A stretch of 64,000 nt of DNA, from contig JAQFVV010012435.1 in assembly GCA_028023455.1 (NCBI GenBank), forward strand, positions 1,798,001-1,862,000, in the 5' to 3' direction. The DNA comes from Epiperipatus broadwayi (lineage: Eukaryota > Onychophora > Udeonychophora > Euonychophora > Peripatidae). Position numbers and translations under genes: made by a program. Shown here one piece after another: positions 59,531 through 64,000 of this stretch; the stretch's first letter is position 1; every line of letters starts with the position of its first letter. The notes beneath the pieces were generated by a model. That model was not told where the DNA came from, did no database searches, and saw only the letters and a list, made by a program, of their open reading frames with translations.

Positions 59531-61329
59531 AATCTTCTGGCCTAAATTTTGGGATTTATCTTCTTTATTTTATGTTGCCATCTATGAAATTTTTAAATAG
59601 TGGCCATTATTTTTTACAATAATGGTTAGCCAGCGCAATTTTTCATTATTGGTTGGCCAATGGATATCTAGCTATTCTTAGCTAGAACATAAAAGAATGG
59701 AAAAATACTCAAATACTCATCAGTTTTTTTATTATTCTTTTATGGGGATTTGTTGAAAAGGTCTTTGCATAACAGTAGGTTATTTAAACTTGATTTTCTT
59801 TTGTATGAATGAAATAGAGTTTACACATAAATAATCAAATCACTTTATTGGTAACTTTGAGCACTGTGGTAGAGTTGAAAACAATCTGTGACCTCATGCT
59901 TCTGAATCTACTACTATCACTGCATCAAAATAGAATTACTATGCTATATGCTTCTTTGTGATTTATATGCTCTATTCATGAGAATTCATTAATTCATACA
60001 ATATCTTAGTCAGCCACTAAGATTAAATTGTATCATGAAAGTAGCAAAGCATAGCAAAATCAATTTAATCGAGTGATGCTCTTGGCTGTACTTAGTCTTG
60101 TTGCTAGATCAGTCGATGGGTCTTCCATAAATATTTGGTTAACCATGTTTTACCCTGATTAGTAAATGTTATATCTACAAATATATAATCCAAATATATA
60201 CATGTTAAATTGTAATAAGTAATATAAATTAACATATTAACAACAATTGCTGATAATAGTCATTTGCACTCTTTGATATCTTGCTAAATTCATCAGCCAA
60301 ACATATCTTCTAAGTTAACTTTGCTGTGATATCAACATCACTCATCAGTTGACAATGATTTATCTTTTCGTATACTTTAAAGTAACATACAAAGCCTTTA
60401 TACATATAAATACTAAATCCGAGACTGCTCTGATCTTAAAATATGAAATAATGATGGATGATGTGCTCTTATAAACGTACCCATTTAAAAATTCGGATGA
60501 AGTAGTTTTAATGATACAGACTTGAAATCAATTACATCTACTAACACCTTAAACATTAATTAATCCATATAAACACTAAATTGTAATCCAAATATGCACA
60601 TTGTCAAACTGGATTTAATGTATATATATTAAGGTATAGATAGCATTTAACTAACTATCCAAACAAATCACTGGTAAAATTTACTTATGACCTTCTTATT
60701 AATATTATTATTGACATTCGTGGAGGGGGGGGTAAATTTTTTTAAGACAAAATTTGTATTGAAAGTTTTAAATATTTGCAAAACATTTTCCAAGTGCACT
60801 TTTCATCATCATAAAAACTCTCAGAGTATAATGCTAATAATAATAATGTAATCTGTCTTGGTTCAAAATTGAACTAGGTAAAATACTTAATTTTTTTTTT
60901 AGGTTTTAATCAAGCTTAAGATTTTCTTCTTCAGATAATTGACTTATAGCCAATCTTGTTAACTATCTTTTAATGATTGATAAACAAAAGTCTTGCTATT
61001 TTTGATATACAATGAAACAAAGATGAATAAGCATCGAAAATCTCTATAACTTTTTCTCTAGTAATTGGTCTAAATTAGCCTTGATTGTAATAAATGAGAA
61101 AAACTTATGTTCGTTGAGGTCTGAGCCGTAATTTTTTAGAACACCATTGGCTTTGAAGAATTGATAAAATTATTGAAAATTTTATATTCTTTTTATATTC
61201 TACTTCGGTATCTGAAACAGCAAACAAGATCCCCAATTGATAAATTTAAACAAAAGTGCACACATTAGGCGTTTTAACATTTGTTGTTCTGGAATGAAAT
61301 ACTTTGAAATTTATAATTGTTCTGAAGTG
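59531..61329. other. AT-rich spacer
   Basis: Contains a G run at 60725-60731 and a small hairpin near 59605-59660 (GGCCATTATTTTTTACAAT against ATTGGTTGGCC). No gene seen. Confidence 0.5.
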
Positions 61330-61560
61330 TCCATTAAAGTTTGAAGATTTGCTATCTTAATATAAATCGAGCACTGATTATATATATGTGTGTGAGAGAT
61401 GATAATCTGGATCAACTGATTATTGCTGATTCAGCACGAAATACGTATATTGGAGATCATTTATCTTTTGCACATGTGAGTGGTAATGTTTATTAATTAT
61501 ATGGGATTTAATGGATAGCTGAAGGGAGCTGAAAGTATGTGTTCAAATCTTCTATATTAT
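61330..61560 (-). repeat. Dispersed FB1 copy, partial
   Basis: GTCCATTAAAGTTTGAAGAT, CTGGATCAACTGATTATTGC, GGATAGCTGAAGGGAGC and a B-box-like GTGTTCAAATCTTC at the end. Confidence 0.8.
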
Positions 61561-61572
61561 ATTAAAAAATAG

Positions 61573-61670
61573 GTGGTCGAGAGGTCAGCGCGACTGCTTT
61601 GCACTTGCAGGCAGTTGCCCGGGTTGCGGGTTCGCGTCCCGGCCGATGCTATGATACTTAAAAAAAAAAA
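61573..61670 (+). mobile_element. SINE-1 copy
   Basis: TGGTCGAGAGGTCAGCGCG, TTGCACTTGCAGGCAGTTGC, B box GCGGGTTCGCGTCCC, GATGCTATGATACTT and a 10-base A-tail. The first ~7 bases of the head are missing. Inserted directly beside the FB1 copy. Confidence 0.9.
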
Positions 61671-62660
61671 TCAGAGAATACATGAATGAATGAGAAATGT
61701 TTGTAATGAAATATTCTTATCGCCAGAGTTCTTTGTCTTTGTTATTCATAAAAAAAAAAAAACAGCTTTTGAACTTGCCTTAGAATTTTAGTCATCTTTA
61801 ATTTACTTAATTTATAATGTTTTAAACTGATGGATTTTATTATAAAGTATCTGCTTGAAATAATGATTTCTTATTAGCTGTAGCATTTTTAGTGGTTTGT
61901 GTTAGATTTTTCTCCCTTTTTCTTTTTTTTTATATTGTGTAATCTGATGTCTGTTTTACTTTTGATTTATCTTTTTATAAGAAAAAATAAAATAAAAGCT
62001 TGGAACAACTGGCCCATAACTGATTGCTTGAAATCATGTTCTTTGGGAAGGAAGCTTCTGATTGCAATGCATGCTGGGAATCTGAGTCAGACTACGAAGA
62101 CTTTGAGATTAATAAATGTGACTGGTTGTAAAATGTTGCTTTGGTTGGTTGGATTAATAATCTGACCAAAAGAAAATGATTAGTTCATTGCCTCAGTTCT
62201 ACTAATTCTTTGAGCAGATCAAGGGAAAAAAGAAGAGAGAAATCATTGAAAGAGAGGATCCTGTGGAATGCAATATTTATCATGTACTTATTTGAATAAA
62301 TTCTCTGATATTAGTTTTATATACAAACAGTGATTAATAACAAAATGATTGTGTTTATGATTTATTGTGTGTGTATGTGTGTGTGATACTTTTTGAAACA
62401 CGTATATACTCATATCTATTTGTTATGTCTTCATATCTTCAAGAAAATCAACTGACGATTCAGTTAAGAACTATCAGGTAAAGAGGAAGAAATATTTTGG
62501 TATTTTTGATTTTAAATTGAAAGATAAAAAGCTAGTAAGGTCACCATATTGGCTGATGCATATGGTGAGACCCAACTATGTTCCCGTACATTCCCATAAT
62601 AATATCTGCAATAGCAAGAATATATGGAGTAACATTTGGAATTTGCTGCTCTTAGCTTCT
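61671..62660. other. AT-rich spacer with one odd 31-codon frame
   Basis: 62036-62131 (+) encodes MFFGKEASDCNACWESESDY and then EDFEINKCDWL before a stop. It stands out as G+C-richer and Cys/acid-rich, but no splice acceptor, family or homologue was recognised. The larger frame 61899-62165 overlaps it out of phase. Confidence 0.35.
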
Positions 62661-62890
62661 TTAGGACTTCAGAAAGAACAAACTGTGATTACTAACATTA
62701 TTTAAAGAATTGAGATGACAAAAAATGAACACCTTGATTCCAAAAGATTGTAAAAGACTTCGAAAGAGATTACAATTGAGTTAAACGGAAAACACAAAGA
62801 AGAATGTTTGAGTGATTTGGAGCAGCTGTGGATCAGAAAAACTATATTAAACTTCATCCTGCAGAGGATTGTTAATGGTTGAAAATAATG
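62661..62890 (+). pseudogene. RTE reverse transcriptase, decayed 3' end
   Basis: AGAAAGAACAAACTGTGATT (compare AAGAGAACAAACAGGTGTTAC), GATTCCAAAAGATTGTAAAA, CGAAAGAGATTACA and CTTCATCCTGCAGAGGATTG follow the RTE 3' end order. Internal deletions remove the WSWAGHI region. Ends in GTTAATGGTTGAAAATAATGG instead of the TGATGA tail. Confidence 0.8.
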
Positions 62891-64000
62891 GTGTGATTTT
62901 TGTTAACATGGATGTGAAAAATGGAATAATTAGAATATAAAATATAGCAATATCAGTCCACGCCAAACTTGGTATAGTAGAAATATCAGAGAAAATGTTT
63001 AAAATTTTAAATTACATTAGATTTGTTTCAAGTAGAGATTTGATGGGAGAGAGAAAGTTTTTAAATAATTTTGATTCAGCATGTTTGCATTTGGAAATCC
63101 AAATTGATAGCGACAATATAAATTGTATGTGATTTATACTAAAATAAACACAGGCTCAGTTCTTTGCAGAAGTATGATACTTCTCTTACCAGATATGAAG
63201 GTCATATTATAATATTGTTGCATTTGTTGTCTTTAGTTTTGTACAGCAGCTAACTAATCTAGTTTAACCTAAGATCTTTACCATTTAATTTAGAATCCCA
63301 AGAGAGTCATTTACTGAACACTGTTGGATAGCTTATTGGATAGGTTATGGATTGTCTAACTGAAAGAAAAATGATGACATTCATCTGAATTAGATTCAAA
63401 TTTTAGATTTTGGGTATGATGGACAGATGTGCAAAGTATTGTATTAGATAGCTTTGCAATTTATGCTAACTGTTGTATTAAACGACCTTTTAGTTTGTGG
63501 TCAAGATCAGAATTATATATATATTTTTAAAAAATCTGCTGTCTATACTTACAAATTTTGCAATATAAACTCAATAATTTTGTCATTTTTTTCTTCAGTG
63601 GTTCAACGATCATATGTAGTCGTATCAAATTTATGAGTAATATTAGATATTAAAGATTTGAAAGCACAAACATATTTCTTCACACACTTCACTACTAGGA
63701 CATATTCATACTGAAATCATTCCAAAAGTCAATATGTTGCAATTATATTTCAATTTTTTTTTAAAAAAATAATGTCTTATTTTAACATGCAATTTAAATT
63801 CAATTTGAATAGCACTTACACTGTATGGATAAATGTCATAAACATTTGCAAGGTCTTGAAAAATCTGTGATTAACATTGAATAATTATTGATCAAGCAAA
63901 TAAATAAATTACCAAATTGTCTTTGCTTGGGAAGCCATATTTTTGAATTATGATCCAGAAACCATTTCAAATAAAATACTTCCAGCCACGTAACAATAAA
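62891..64000. other. AT-rich spacer to window end
   Basis: No gene or repeat family recognised. Confidence 0.5.

Overview
This window is non-coding animal DNA, very AT-rich (I estimate roughly a quarter G+C), with no long open reading frame and no bacterial-style gene organisation. It looks like intronic and repeat-filled sequence from an invertebrate metazoan. The evidence is a spliced exon with consensus splice sites, RTE-type non-LTR retrotransposons ending in TGATGATGA tails, tRNA-derived SINEs, mariner and hAT remnants, many small inverted-repeat elements and simple repeats. I cannot name the species.

The only host-gene sequence I can defend is an 88-bp exon at 24190-24277 (+). It has a pyrimidine-rich acceptor, a GTAAGT donor and a translation containing CPYDPNHNSTALYV, the signature of a semaphorin Sema domain. 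No neighbouring exon was found, so much of the window is probably two large introns of one semaphorin gene; that extension is inference.

Layout: 0.1-2.7 kb holds a four-unit tandem array of a ~458-bp repeat (family FB1) and a dispersed inverse copy. 3.4-20.6 kb is dense in RTE 3' ends, foldback elements and small inverted-repeat elements, including an RTE insertion with a 13-bp target duplication and a 5' inversion. 21.7-26.1 kb holds tRNA-Gly-derived SINEs, a deleted mariner, a hAT-like element with a perfect 8-bp duplication, and the semaphorin exon. 28.8-29.6 kb is a diverged direct duplicate of 55.2-56.1 kb. 30.4-40.3 kb carries a near-perfect hairpin element (family FB2), a hAT remnant with an N-terminal coding fragment, a minus-strand mariner and a possible retrocopied 3' UTR. 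43.6-50.4 kb has an old LINE tail, a small inverted-repeat element and a nested FB1 palindrome. 51-64 kb has more FB2, SINE and RTE remnants.

Two points stand out apart from the exon. Several otherwise different repeat families carry the same stem-loop design (CTGANGAA, then a hairpin whose stem sequence differs between families, then GAAAC). The FB2 foldback elements are bounded by 13-bp direct repeats, which is more like retrotransposition than cut-and-paste transposition. Repeat family names (FB1-FB4, SINE-1 to SINE-3, element C, R4) are labels made up for this report.
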